Assembly (NCBI GenBank): GCA_031272415.1
Contig: JAISTU010000094.1
Location: 1 to 17,233 of the forward strand
Reading direction: 5' to 3'
DNA from: Bacteroidales bacterium
GTDB taxonomy: Bacteria > Bacteroidota > Bacteroidia > Bacteroidales > WCHB1-69
DNA: 17,233 bases
This document shows positions 1-7,724 of this stretch, in pieces (positions within the stretch are counted from its first letter, which is position 1; every line of letters starts with the position of its first letter). The position numbers and the translations under genes were made by a program. The notes below the pieces were generated by a model that did not search any database, was not told the origin of the DNA, and worked only from the letters and a program-made list of their open reading frames with translations.

Positions 1-411
1 AAAATAACATCTGAAAATCAATCAATTAAAGATAAAATCATTGCCTTAACCGAAAAAATGCTGGACTTGGAAAAAGTTGTTTTGAGCGACTTGGTCGATT
101 TTAAGGATTTTACAATACAAAGGTTTGAAAATGTGGAAGTTGCGGGCAAAAATCTTGTTCTCACATTCAACGGAAAAGATTACAAACTGCCGATAAAAGA
201 AAATTCGGAATTGGTAAAACGAGTAATTTCCGAAAAATATTATGATAACGGTTTGGTTTTCAATGCTGAAAGTGTAACTTTGCAAGAGTTGAAAACCCTT
301 GAAACAATTGATTTTGAGCAACAGCAAAGATTGAAATGCGAAATTGACGACTTGGTTTATCAATTGTACTTTGGAAATGAAACAGAATTTAAAGAATTAT
401 TAAATAATTAA
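1..411 (+). CDS. C-terminal fragment of a probable Eco57I/TaqI-type restriction-modification enzyme (N-6 adenine methylase family)
   Basis: The reading frame is open from base 1 to the TAA at 409-411, so these 136 codons are the end of a gene that starts before the window. The ATG at 58 is internal rather than a credible start, because the 19 codons before it continue the same helix-like text. Two features resemble the tails of type IIG and Eco57I-like methylases. One is a helix reading IIALTEKMLDLEK, which matches the usual 'xxIVxLVdqMLeLqK' segment at the target-recognition end. The other is the last 25 residues, EIDDLVYQLYFGNETEFKEL, which match the usual 'IDeLVYeLYgLTeeEi' ending. No catalytic motif (NPPY) is in the window, so activity cannot be judged. 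The lipid kinase gene starts 12 bp downstream and may be read from the same transcript. The family assignment rests on tail resemblance only. Confidence 0.6.
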   Translation, partial: KITSENQSIKDKIIALTEKMLDLEKVVLSDLVDFKDFTIQRFENVEVAGKNLVLTFNGKDYKLPIKENSELVKRVISEKYYDNGLVFNAESVTLQELKTLETIDFEQQQRLKCEIDDLVYQLYFGNETEFKELLNN

Positions 412-423
412 AAATATCTGATA

Positions 424-1395
424 ATGAAATATTTAGACCCGCTTTACGACTCAACAACATCTTTGAATGTACATGATTTTTGTTGGCAAATTATTGTCAA
501 TCCAAATGCAATGTCGGGCAAAGGGAAACAAATTTGTGAGAAAATTTTCACTCTTTTGGCAGAAAATCAAATCAGTTTTGAAAAACATATTGCCGACGGT
601 AGCGGAATCGGTGAAAAAACTGTACTAAATCTCTGTAAATCAAATAAATATCATTTTATTGTTTTTGGAGGAGACGGAACTTTAAACGAAGTCATTAACG
701 GCATTTTGAAAAGCGGAGTGCAAACGGACAAAGTATTTGTTGTGCCTTTTCCCATAGGAACGGGCAACGATTGGAGTCGCACCCATGCGTATCCCAAAAA
801 TGCAGTCTCTGTGATGGACGCTTTTCTCAATGGCTATTTTGCAGCACATGATGTAGGATGTGTGAAATTGATTGAAAATGAAACTATTACAGGTATTCGT
901 TATTTCATCAATATTGCAGGATTTGGCTTTGATGCGGCGGTTATTGAGCAAACTGCCAACGGAAAATCATCCTTTTTTTCGGCAGCCACTTATATTGTCA
1001 GTTTGTTGAAAGTGCTATTTAAGTATCACTCTACCAATGTGTTACTGCAATTTCCCAACCAAAAAGTGGAAGCAGAATTATTTTCGCTTGCGGTGGGCAT
1101 TTGTCGATATAATGGTAACGGAATGAAACAAGTACCTATGGCAAATCCTTACGATGGCTTTTTGGATGTGGTGCTTATTCGTAAAATTTCAGTTGCAAAA
1201 GCGATGGCAAATGTGGTGCGTCTTTTTAGAGGTAAACACTTGAAAATCAAAGAAGTATCTGTTTATCAAACGCAATCACTTATTCTCAATGCTGAGCCTG
1301 CAATAGGTTGTGAAACAGAGGGAGAAATGCTACCCAAAGCCAATATTTATGACATAAAAATTTTAGCAAAAAGTGTGCAATTATTGGTTATTTGA
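424..1395 (+). CDS. Diacylglycerol kinase / YegS-BmrU-type lipid kinase
   Basis: A 323-residue protein, close to the usual 290-320 of the DagK_cat (DgkB/YegS/BmrU) family, which phosphorylates diacylglycerol or related lipids with ATP at the cytoplasmic face of the inner membrane. The N-terminal domain has the nucleotide-binding motifs in order: VNPNAMSGKG (about 25-34), FGGDGTLNEV (81-90, with the GGDGT signature) and PIGTGNDWSR (110-119). The C-terminal beta-sandwich part has FINIAGFGFDA (161-171) and AVGICRYNGNGM (223-234), the place of the family's 'xNgxxxGGG' loop. EGE at 299-301 replaces the common DGE. There is no signal peptide or membrane segment. The ATG at 424 is preferred because it follows the upstream stop by 12 bp and leaves the first motif at the usual distance. 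The exact lipid substrate cannot be read from the sequence. Confidence 0.9.
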   Translation: MKYLDPLYDSTTSLNVHDFCWQIIVNPNAMSGKGKQICEKIFTLLAENQISFEKHIADGSGIGEKTVLNLCKSNKYHFIVFGGDGTLNEVINGILKSGVQTDKVFVVPFPIGTGNDWSRTHAYPKNAVSVMDAFLNGYFAAHDVGCVKLIENETITGIRYFINIAGFGFDAAVIEQTANGKSSFFSAATYIVSLLKVLFKYHSTNVLLQFPNQKVEAELFSLAVGICRYNGNGMKQVPMANPYDGFLDVVLIRKISVAKAMANVVRLFRGKHLKIKEVSVYQTQSLILNAEPAIGCETEGEMLPKANIYDIKILAKSVQLLVI

Positions 1396-1413
1396 AAAAT
1401 AAATGTAACTTTG
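1384..1413 (+). promoter_or_regulatory. Promoter of ilvE (Bacteroidota type)
   Basis: TTG at 1384-1386, a 19-bp spacer and TAACTTTG at 1406-1413 match the known Bacteroidota housekeeping promoter (-33 TTG, 19-21 bp, -7 TAnnTTTG). It overlaps the last codons of the lipid kinase gene. Transcription would start near 1419, giving a leader of about 100 nt before the ilvE ATG. A second TTG-like element (TTATTTG, 1388-1394) sits 11 bp before the -7 box, as in the other promoters of this window. Confidence 0.75.
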
Positions 1414-1430
1414 CAAAACAGTTAGACAAA

Positions 1431-1478
1431 ATGAAGTCAAAAAATGTATTTATTAAGAAGAAAAGAATTAATTTGTAA
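1431..1478 (+). CDS. Possible 15-codon leader peptide upstream of ilvE
   Basis: An ATG at 1431 opens 15 codons, MKSKNVFIKKKRINL, ending at TAA 1476-1478. It would begin about 12 nt into the predicted transcript. Four of the 15 codons are for branched-chain residues (Val, Ile, Ile, Leu), the products made by the enzyme encoded downstream. The stop codon lies 7 nt before a hairpin (1486-1504). This layout is like a translated attenuator leader. Against it, short ORFs are common by chance in AT-rich DNA, the codons are not clustered as tightly as in classic ilv leaders, and there is no clear ribosome-binding site. Confidence 0.3.
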   Translation: MKSKNVFIKKKRINL

Positions 1479-1485
1479 ACAATAA

Positions 1486-1504
1486 CACGCTGATTATCAG
1501 TGTG
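1486..1504 (+). promoter_or_regulatory. Hairpin in the ilvE leader, followed by a T-run
   Basis: CACGCTG (1486-1492) pairs with CAGTGTG (1498-1504) around the 5-nt loop ATTAT: 7 pairs with one G-U. Nine nucleotides further on is a run of six T (1514-1519), and the ilvE ATG follows at 1523. An AT-only helix ATAAAAA/TTTTTAT can also form between them. The structure could be a weak terminator/attenuator or a block to ribosome entry. It covers the alternative GTG at 1502. Confidence 0.4.
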
Positions 1505-1522
1505 ATAAAAAGATTTTTTATT

Positions 1523-2542
1523 ATGGTAGATATAAATTGGAAAGAATTAACATTCGGATACACAAAAACCGATTACAATGTTCGCTCGTATTATAAGGAC
1601 GGCAAATGGAGTCCGTTGGAAAAGAGCGATTCGCAAATGGTGAGCATGCACATTGCGGCTACATGTTTGCATTATGGGCAAGAATCTTTTGAGGGTCTGA
1701 AAGCCTTTCGGGGCAAAGACGGCAAAGTAAGAGTTTTCCGTTGGCAAGACAATTGCACGCGACTGCAACATTCGGCGGAGGCTATTTGTATGGCTGTTGT
1801 GCCGGAAGATTTGTTCAAAGAGGCTGTTTTTGAGGTTGTTAGGCTCAATGAAGAGTATATACCTCCTTATGGGACAGGGGGTTCGCTTTATTTGCGTCCT
1901 TTGTTGATTGGCACGGGCGCAAGAGTTGGCGTCAAACCGGCAGACGAGTATTTGTTTTTGATATTCGCAACGCCTGTTGGACCGTATTTTAAAGAAGGAT
2001 TTAACCCCGTTAGGATGCAAATTGTGCATGATTTTGACCGTGCAGCCCCCAAAGGAACCGGACACGTGAAAGTAGGCGGCAATTATGCAGCAAGTCTCAA
2101 AGCAGGTGAGCGGGCGCATCATGAAGGTTATGCAGCAAGTGTATTTTTGGATTCAAAAACGCATACAAAAATAGACGAGGCAGGTCCTGCTAACTTTTTT
2201 GCCATCAAAAACGGCACTTATATTACGCCAAAATCACATTCCATTTTGCCTTCAATTACCAACATGAGTCTGAGAACATTGGCAAATGATTTGGGATTGA
2301 AAGTAGAAGAGAGGTCAATTCCGCTCGAAGAATTGGATACTTTTGAAGAAGCAGGTGCATGTGGAACGGCTGCCGTAATTTCACCTATTTCTGAAATTCA
2401 AGACAGAGAAACAGGCAAAATATACAAATTTCCGTCAGGAGATAAAGCCGGAAAATGGTGTACCCAACTCTATCAACAGTTGCAAGGCATTCAATATGGC
2501 GAATTGGAGGATAAATTTGGTTGGTGCGAAATAGTTTTGTAA
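1523..2542 (+). CDS. ilvE: Branched-chain amino acid aminotransferase
   Basis: A PLP-dependent class IV (fold type IV) transaminase that catalyses the last step of valine, leucine and isoleucine synthesis and the first of their breakdown, exchanging the amino group with 2-oxoglutarate/glutamate in the cytoplasm. From the ATG at 1523 the protein has 339 residues, the length expected for the long Bacteroidota/eukaryote-like BCAT type. Visible landmarks are SLHYG-type text (CLHYGQESFEGLKAFRG, 48-64), YLRPLLIGTG (123-132), the PLP lysine K183 in HVKVGGNYAAS (181-191), E219 in DEAGPANFF (218-226), which binds the pyridine nitrogen side, and GTAAVISPI (281-289), which holds the cofactor phosphate. 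A GTG at 1502 would add seven residues (MIKRFFI) but lies inside the leader hairpin, and the family starts near the ATG. The gene has its own promoter, a possible leader peptide upstream and a strong inverted repeat downstream, so it is probably monocistronic. Confidence 0.95.
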   Translation: MVDINWKELTFGYTKTDYNVRSYYKDGKWSPLEKSDSQMVSMHIAATCLHYGQESFEGLKAFRGKDGKVRVFRWQDNCTRLQHSAEAICMAVVPEDLFKEAVFEVVRLNEEYIPPYGTGGSLYLRPLLIGTGARVGVKPADEYLFLIFATPVGPYFKEGFNPVRMQIVHDFDRAAPKGTGHVKVGGNYAASLKAGERAHHEGYAASVFLDSKTHTKIDEAGPANFFAIKNGTYITPKSHSILPSITNMSLRTLANDLGLKVEERSIPLEELDTFEEAGACGTAAVISPISEIQDRETGKIYKFPSGDKAGKWCTQLYQQLQGIQYGELEDKFGWCEIVL

Positions 2543-2583
2543 AAATAGCAAAATAAACGCTTTTGTTGGTAAAAGCAATATTT

Positions 2584-2676
2584 ACACTAATTGTACAATA
2601 TCTCAATTACCTATCATTTTTTTTATCATATTGGAAATGTATACTCCAATCTGTATTGTGCAATTAGTGTTTTTTT
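2584..2676 (+). terminator. Long inverted repeat with T-runs, probable ilvE terminator
   Basis: ACACTAATTGTACAATA (2584-2600) pairs over 17 bp with TATTGTGCAATTAGTGT (2654-2670). The only non-Watson-Crick pair is U2594-G2660, which is a wobble on the + strand but a mismatch on the - strand. The stem is followed at once by T-runs (2670-2676, then 2681-2687), as expected for termination of ilvE, whose stop is 41 bp upstream. The 53-nt loop is unusually large for a terminator and contains a second hairpin, ATTGGA/TCCAAT (2630-2635 with 2645-2650). It may therefore be a structured element rather than a plain terminator. Confidence 0.55.
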
Positions 2677-2765
2677 GGTTTTTTTGAGGGCGATTATGGA
2701 AGACCTATCAGGGGTATAAAATGTTCATTATCTTGCAATTACATTATTTTGGAAGGTAAATTTTG

Positions 2766-2849
2766 TGCCCGAAACAGGACTCGAACCTGCACGTGATTAC
2801 TCACACTAGTCCCTGAAACTAACGCGTCTACCAATTCCGCCATTCGGGC
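2766..2849 (-). tRNA. tRNA-Leu (anticodon CAG)
   Basis: Read on the - strand, the 84-nt sequence starts GCCCGAA and ends TTCGGGC plus discriminator A, giving a 7-bp acceptor stem. It has a D-arm with GGTAGA, the anticodon stem TTAGT/ACTAG around the loop TTCAGGG, a long variable arm with stem GTGA/TCAC (a class II tRNA, as leucine requires), and the T-arm CAGG-TTCGAGT-CCTG. The anticodon is CAG (complement of 2813-2815), so it reads CUG codons. The terminal CCA is not encoded. It lies alone on the - strand between ilvE and tamB. Confidence 0.96.
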
Positions 2850-2859
2850 AAGGGTGTTG

Positions 2860-2885
2860 CAAAGATACACAAATTTATCAATTAA
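2860..2885 (-). promoter_or_regulatory. Promoter of tRNA-Leu
   Basis: On the - strand, TATCTTTG (2867-2860) is a TAnnTTTG -7 box placed 10 bp before the mature tRNA 5' end. TTAATTG (2885-2879) lies 11 bp further upstream. No TTG is present at the usual -33 spacing of 19-21 bp. The arrangement is nearly identical to the promoter at 16134-16159. Confidence 0.6.
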
Positions 2886-2929
2886 AAATTAAAATTTAAA
2901 AATCTGCGGATTAGAGTGCAGAGTGTAGA

Positions 2930-2963
2930 TTTTTTTGCATTTTGGGATAAATTAGTTCTAAAT
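2930..2963 (+). repeat. Intergenic hairpin repeat, copy A
   Basis: A 33-bp block that is 29/33 identical to 16044-16076. Both begin with T7 followed by GCATTTTGGGA and end with GTTCTAAA. TTTGGGAT (2941-2948) can pair with GTTCTAAA (2955-2962) through a 6-nt loop, using G-U pairs. Three of the four differences from the other copy are in the loop, and the fourth changes a C-G pair to U-G. It lies about 130-160 nt before the tamB start, on the same strand. No known family is recognised. Confidence 0.55.
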
Positions 2964-3092
2964 TTAAACAAAAAAAAGATATATAATAGATTGATATTCA
3001 AACATTTACACTTTACATATTTCATTTTCTACTTTCAATTATTTTTCGTGGTATAATTTTTGTATTAAACTATAAAAAAGTTATCGTTAATT

Positions 3093-6000
3093 GTGGCAAA
3101 AGATAGACATTTGACAAAGAAAATCATTGCTAAAATAACAAAAATTTTGCTTTGGACTGTAGGGTCGGTAGTAGGTTTACTTTTGTTATTGTGTGCAATA
3201 ATGTGTATCCCGTCTGTGCAAACATATACTGCTATGAAAGTTACGGCATTTTTATCTCAAAAGATGCAGAGTGAAGTTTCGGTAGATAAATTGCGGATTG
3301 GGTTTGATATGTCTATTGTTTTTGAAAATTTGCAACTTAAAGACCAACGCAGCAACAATCTGATTTACATTCATGAGGGTGAGTTGGCATTTCCGACTTT
3401 GGATTTATCGCATAACTATATCGGAATCAGTTATATAAAGGCAAATCAAGCAGATGTTTGCATACGAACTTATGAGGGTGATACGGCGATAAACATGAAA
3501 TTTTTTATTGATTTTGTAAAGCCTAAAAAAAGCAGAAAAGAAAAGATACGCATTGATTTACAGAATATTACGCTCACAGACAGTCGTTTTTGCTTTCGGA
3601 ACGACAACAAAGCCTTGCCGGATGAGGACAGCGTTTGGAATTATGCCAATATGGTTTTGGACAAAATCAATATTCGCTTGCGACAGTTGCTTATTATCAG
3701 CGATAGCCTTAATTTTGAAATTGATAATCTCCTTGCCCGCGAGCGGTCAGGTTTTGAAATAACGTATTTTAAAGGATATTTAAGGCTCTCAAAATCAGGT
3801 ATTTACTGCTTTAATACAGATTTTACAACGGCATCCAAAAGTCATATTTTAACCGATTTTGGAATGGATTACAGCAGTTTTAAAGATTTTAGCGATTTTA
3901 TAAAAATAGTCAAATTTAATACAATTTTGTATCCTTCCGAACTCAATACGCATGATTTGCGTTATTTTGCCCCTAAATTAGCGGGGCTGAACAATTGGGT
4001 AAAAATATCTTCGAGTAAAGTGTCTGGTACAGTAGAAGACCTGAAAACCAAAGAGTTAAGCATTGAATTGGGGGATAAAACATATCTCAAAGGCGACATA
4101 GCCATGATGGGTTTGCCCAATATTAAGGAAACATTTTTTGATATTAACATTGACGAGTCCAATATTACCGTTAATGACCTCATTAACATACAGTTGCCCA
4201 ATAATAAACAGATACCTATCAACAACAAAATGCGGCAGTTGCAATGGGTGCAATTGAAAGGGGACTTTTTGGGTTTGTATGACAATTTTTTTGCGGACGC
4301 ACACCTTGCCAGCGGAGTGGGGAGCGGGGCTTGCGAGTTGATGTTTAACAGTCGGCAAAAGCCTATTACTTACGATGGCAAAATGTCGCTTTATCAATTC
4401 AAAGCAGGTCAATTGTTTGATATTCAAGATGTTGGAAATATTACTTGCAACGCTCAAATAAAAGGCAAAGGTTTGACGGTGGAAGATATGGATTTTGCTC
4501 TCAACGGGGTAGTCAATCAGATTGAATATAGACAAAATGAATTGGCAGATTTGCATTTAGAAGGAAAATTTTTACAAAAAATGTTTTCCGGCAAAATCGT
4601 TTGCGATGACAAAGATTTGGATTTGGATTTCAACGGCACAATTGATTTCAATCAGCAACAGCCTCAATATGATTTTGAAGCAGATGTTAGAGCATTGAAT
4701 ATCAGTAATTTCCATTTTTTCAGACCTGATTCCAATGTTATTTTTTCGGGCTGTATCAGTAGCCGTTTGGAGGGCAACAGTTTAGAAAATTTAAACGGCA
4801 CGTTGTCGATGGAAGAGATTGTGTATCAAGAGAATAACCAACCTTATTTTTTCCCCAATTTCAAAATGAATATTACTGCTGACACGATTGGATATAAAAA
4901 TTTGCAATTGCAGTCGGATGCATTGAATGCCAATTTGGATGGTTTTTTCACTTACAAAGACGCTATCTCATTGATACAGAAGAGATTACAGCAATATTTA
5001 CCCGATTTGATACCCATTTCTCCTGCTGTTGCCTCTGTCAATGACAGTCTTCAAAAGGAGCATTTTAAACTGTCGGTAGAATTGAAACGTCCGTTGCCGA
5101 TTTTGGCACTTTTTTTACCTAAAATACAGATAAACAGTAGTTTAACAGCAGAATTGGCGATAGACGAGCGAGAGCATTCGGCAACTGTTTCGGCAACGGC
5201 AAAGCGGATTGAAATTGCGAAGATATTGTTTGACAATCTGTCAATTAGCGGCAATGAAATCCAAAATCAGTTTAAAATTCATGCACTTTGTGATGGTTTG
5301 TATGTGTCCGTAAAAGACTCATTTCCAACAATTTCCAACATTGACATCCAAACATCTTTGCAAAATAACAGCATTAATTTTTTGATGTTGGCAAATGGAA
5401 ATTCGCAAAACAGAATTAACAATATTTTGACAGAGGGAAAATTGCAATTCCTTAAAAATAAAGCAATTACACTCAATCTGAACAATGGTTCTGTGGTTTG
5501 GGACAATGAAACTTTTTTCTTTGATTCGAGCAATTATGTTTATTATAGTCCGGATAGTATTTTTGTTCAAAATATCGGACTTTCTGCCGCCTCAGGTAAG
5601 TCATTGAGAATCAGCAGTCAAGCCAATAGGAGCAATCCCAAAGGGGTCGGATTTGAATTTAATGAAATCGAATTGGGCTTGTTCAACGTGTTTTTGGAGC
5701 GGTATCAGATTGAATTACAAGGGAAAGCGACCGGCAGAGGCGGTCTTTCACTCAATACTGCCGCTTTTGGGATAGGGTCTTCTTTTCAGATTAAAGACCT
5801 GTATTTCAATGATGTAGCAGTCGGATATTTGGAAGGAAGAACAGGCTGGCGAGATGCCAATAAAAAACTTAATATCAACGCCACTATTTATCAAACTCCA
5901 TTGAAAATCAATCAATTATTAAATATTTCAGGTTATATTGACCCCGTTAATAAATATTTGGATTTTAAGGGTGATATTGACAGTCTAAACATACATCTTT

Positions 6001-7661
6001 TGCATCGTTATTTAGCCTCATTTGCCTCAAAAACAGAAGGTTATGGAAAAGGAAAAGTAACTTTTTCAGGGGCATTTTCCGACCCAAAACTCAATGGAGA
6101 AATTGCACTCTCCCATGCAATTTTGGGCATTGATTACCTAAAAACAGAATATTTTATTGAAAAAGGGAACATCAATTTTGTAGATACCGGTTTCATTTTC
6201 AGCGATATACAATTGAGCGACCACCTTAATGGAACAGGAACCGTCAACGGCGTTATTACCCATAAAAAATTAAAAGACTTTGGATTAAATTTGAAAATTA
6301 AAGCCGATAATTTGCTCGCATTAAAAACCACTGCCAAAGACAATAACCGATTTTATGGAAAAGCGTTTGCCAATGGAAATGTAAGCATTACAGGCAAAGC
6401 AAGCGAACAAATTCGCATCAATGCTGAGGTTACAACCCAACCGCAAACCGATATAACGCTCTCTTTGGATTGGGCAGAAACATCTTCGGAAAGCAATTTT
6501 ATTACATTTGTCGCCAAAGAAGATGAAAATTTATTCCAAAACATTGATAATGAGCAACAAACAGGCACAAGTATGGCTGTAAATCTTATCATTACTGCCA
6601 CTCAAGATGCTGTTGTGCGGGTGTTGCTTGACCCTTCTATCGGAGGTACAATTTTGCCAAAAGGCAGTGGAGTGGTGGAGTTGCAAGTAGATGAAAATTA
6701 CGACTTTAACTTGTACGGACGATACAATATTGTGGGAGGAGAGTTCGATTTGGCATTTTATGACCTGCTGACACGCAGTTTTAAGTTGGAAAATGGCTCT
6801 TATATTTCATGGAATGGCGACCCCATGCAAGGGACTATCAATTTGCGTGCCATGCAGAGTGCAAAAGTATTAGACCCGTTAGCAAATACTCAAACGGCAA
6901 CTACTTCCACTGACCCCAACGACCCTAATGCAACTGCCTCAAATTCAACAACTTCCGTCGCAAAACAACGAATTGCCATCAATAATATTATCACTTTGAC
7001 AGGACAATTGCTCAAACCCGATTTTAAATTCAGTTTTGAATTACCCAATACTTCTGAAGATAATAAATCACTCATTTACAGCATGATAGATACATCAGAC
7101 AGACAATCAATGGTCGAGCAAATGGTCTCTATTCTGTTTTTGGGGACATTGACCACACAAAACAATACTTCGGCGTCCGGCAGCAATCTCAATAGTTCGC
7201 TCAACAGTGGTATTGGCTATTCTTTGAGTGAAATTTTGTCCTACCAAATCAATAAATTAGCGTCCGGCATTTCCAACAATTTAGATGTCAGAGTTGCTTA
7301 TTTACCGGGGGAAACTTTTGCAGAAGGTGAATACAGTTTGGACGTCGGCAGTAGTTTTTTGAATGATAAATTGACCATTTCTTCCAGCGTGGGAATGATT
7401 GATAGACAAGACATTGCAACAGGATACCAATTTTTGATTGACTTTGTGGCGGAATACAAACTCAACAAAGACGGTTCTCTCAAAGCCAAAGGATTTAACA
7501 CCACTAATCAACAAGATTATTTTCAATCCGCTTTCAGTTCCTCAAAATATACACAAGGTATCGGCTTGTCCTATTCCAAAGATTTTGATAAATTTAAAGA
7601 TATTTTTGTCCGAAAACCCAAAAAAAAGAAAAAGGGTGAAGAAAACATAGACGAAAGATAA
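3093..7661 (+). CDS. tamB: TamB-like translocation and assembly module protein
   Basis: A 1522-residue AsmA/TamB-type protein. The family forms a long hydrophobic beta-groove across the periplasm, anchored in the inner membrane, and works with a BamA-family outer-membrane partner (TamA or TamL) in outer-membrane protein insertion or lipid transport. The N-terminus has basic residues and one membrane segment (about 17-39, rich in L, V, I), then a long beta-rich, repeat-like body without cysteine clusters. The C-terminal TamB domain (DUF490) is recognisable from about 1100, with GTSMAVNL (from 1158), the ILPKGSGVVELQ region, GRYNIVGGEFDLAFYDLL and GSYISWNGDPMQGTINLRA (around 1235-1252). A Thr/Asn/Asp/Ser-rich loop occurs near 1266-1292, and the end is Lys-rich (KPKKKKK). 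GTG at 3093 is taken as the start: an in-frame stop lies at 3066, no ATG intervenes, and it places the membrane anchor correctly. No convincing promoter was found. It converges on sprA. No tamL/tamA partner lies in the window. Confidence 0.9.
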   Translation: MAKDRHLTKKIIAKITKILLWTVGSVVGLLLLLCAIMCIPSVQTYTAMKVTAFLSQKMQSEVSVDKLRIGFDMSIVFENLQLKDQRSNNLIYIHEGELAFPTLDLSHNYIGISYIKANQADVCIRTYEGDTAINMKFFIDFVKPKKSRKEKIRIDLQNITLTDSRFCFRNDNKALPDEDSVWNYANMVLDKINIRLRQLLIISDSLNFEIDNLLARERSGFEITYFKGYLRLSKSGIYCFNTDFTTASKSHILTDFGMDYSSFKDFSDFIKIVKFNTILYPSELNTHDLRYFAPKLAGLNNWVKISSSKVSGTVEDLKTKELSIELGDKTYLKGDIAMMGLPNIKETFFDINIDESNITVNDLINIQLPNNKQIPINNKMRQLQWVQLKGDFLGLYDNFFADAHLASGVGSGACELMFNSRQKPITYDGKMSLYQFKAGQLFDIQDVGNITCNAQIKGKGLTVEDMDFALNGVVNQIEYRQNELADLHLEGKFLQKMFSGKIVCDDKDLDLDFNGTIDFNQQQPQYDFEADVRALNISNFHFFRPDSNVIFSGCISSRLEGNSLENLNGTLSMEEIVYQENNQPYFFPNFKMNITADTIGYKNLQLQSDALNANLDGFFTYKDAISLIQKRLQQYLPDLIPISPAVASVNDSLQKEHFKLSVELKRPLPILALFLPKIQINSSLTAELAIDEREHSATVSATAKRIEIAKILFDNLSISGNEIQNQFKIHALCDGLYVSVKDSFPTISNIDIQTSLQNNSINFLMLANGNSQNRINNILTEGKLQFLKNKAITLNLNNGSVVWDNETFFFDSSNYVYYSPDSIFVQNIGLSAASGKSLRISSQANRSNPKGVGFEFNEIELGLFNVFLERYQIELQGKATGRGGLSLNTAAFGIGSSFQIKDLYFNDVAVGYLEGRTGWRDANKKLNINATIYQTPLKINQLLNISGYIDPVNKYLDFKGDIDSLNIHLLHRYLASFASKTEGYGKGKVTFSGAFSDPKLNGEIALSHAILGIDYLKTEYFIEKGNINFVDTGFIFSDIQLSDHLNGTGTVNGVITHKKLKDFGLNLKIKADNLLALKTTAKDNNRFYGKAFANGNVSITGKASEQIRINAEVTTQPQTDITLSLDWAETSSESNFITFVAKEDENLFQNIDNEQQTGTSMAVNLIITATQDAVVRVLLDPSIGGTILPKGSGVVELQVDENYDFNLYGRYNIVGGEFDLAFYDLLTRSFKLENGSYISWNGDPMQGTINLRAMQSAKVLDPLANTQTATTSTDPNDPNATASNSTTSVAKQRIAINNIITLTGQLLKPDFKFSFELPNTSEDNKSLIYSMIDTSDRQSMVEQMVSILFLGTLTTQNNTSASGSNLNSSLNSGIGYSLSEILSYQINKLASGISNNLDVRVAYLPGETFAEGEYSLDVGSSFLNDKLTISSSVGMIDRQDIATGYQFLIDFVAEYKLNKDGSLKAKGFNTTNQQDYFQSAFSSSKYTQGIGLSYSKDFDKFKDIFVRKPKKKKKGEENIDER

Positions 7662-7681
7662 AAAAAAGAAATATCAATGCC

Positions 7682-7710
7682 TCCATTTGCAGAAAAATGG
7701 ACTGTTTTTT
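7682..7710 (+). terminator. Terminator hairpin between tamB and sprA
   Basis: TCCATTT (7682-7688) pairs with AAATGGA (7695-7701) around the loop GCAGAA, followed by CTG and six T (7705-7710). It stands 20 bp after the tamB stop and inside the 63-bp spacer of two convergent genes. On the - strand the hairpin also forms, but the T-run lies about 16 nt away, so it serves tamB better than sprA. Confidence 0.5.
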
Positions 7711-7724
7711 ATTACATTTTGATA

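Noticed and set aside
1502..1522. Upstream GTG as the ilvE start
   Set aside because: It lies within the leader hairpin and adds a hydrophobic stretch not usual for the family. ATG 1523 gives the expected 339-residue form.
1547..2122. A 191-codon frame antisense to ilvE
   Set aside because: It covers the conserved aminotransferase core and its protein has no recognisable features.
2766..2849. tRNA-Leu as an integration site for a mobile island
   Set aside because: No integrase gene and no repeat of the tRNA 3' end was found in the window.
3052..3062. TATAATTTTTG as the tamB promoter
   Set aside because: It is one base too long for TAnnTTTG and has neither a -33 TTG nor the TTAATTG element seen at the other promoters.
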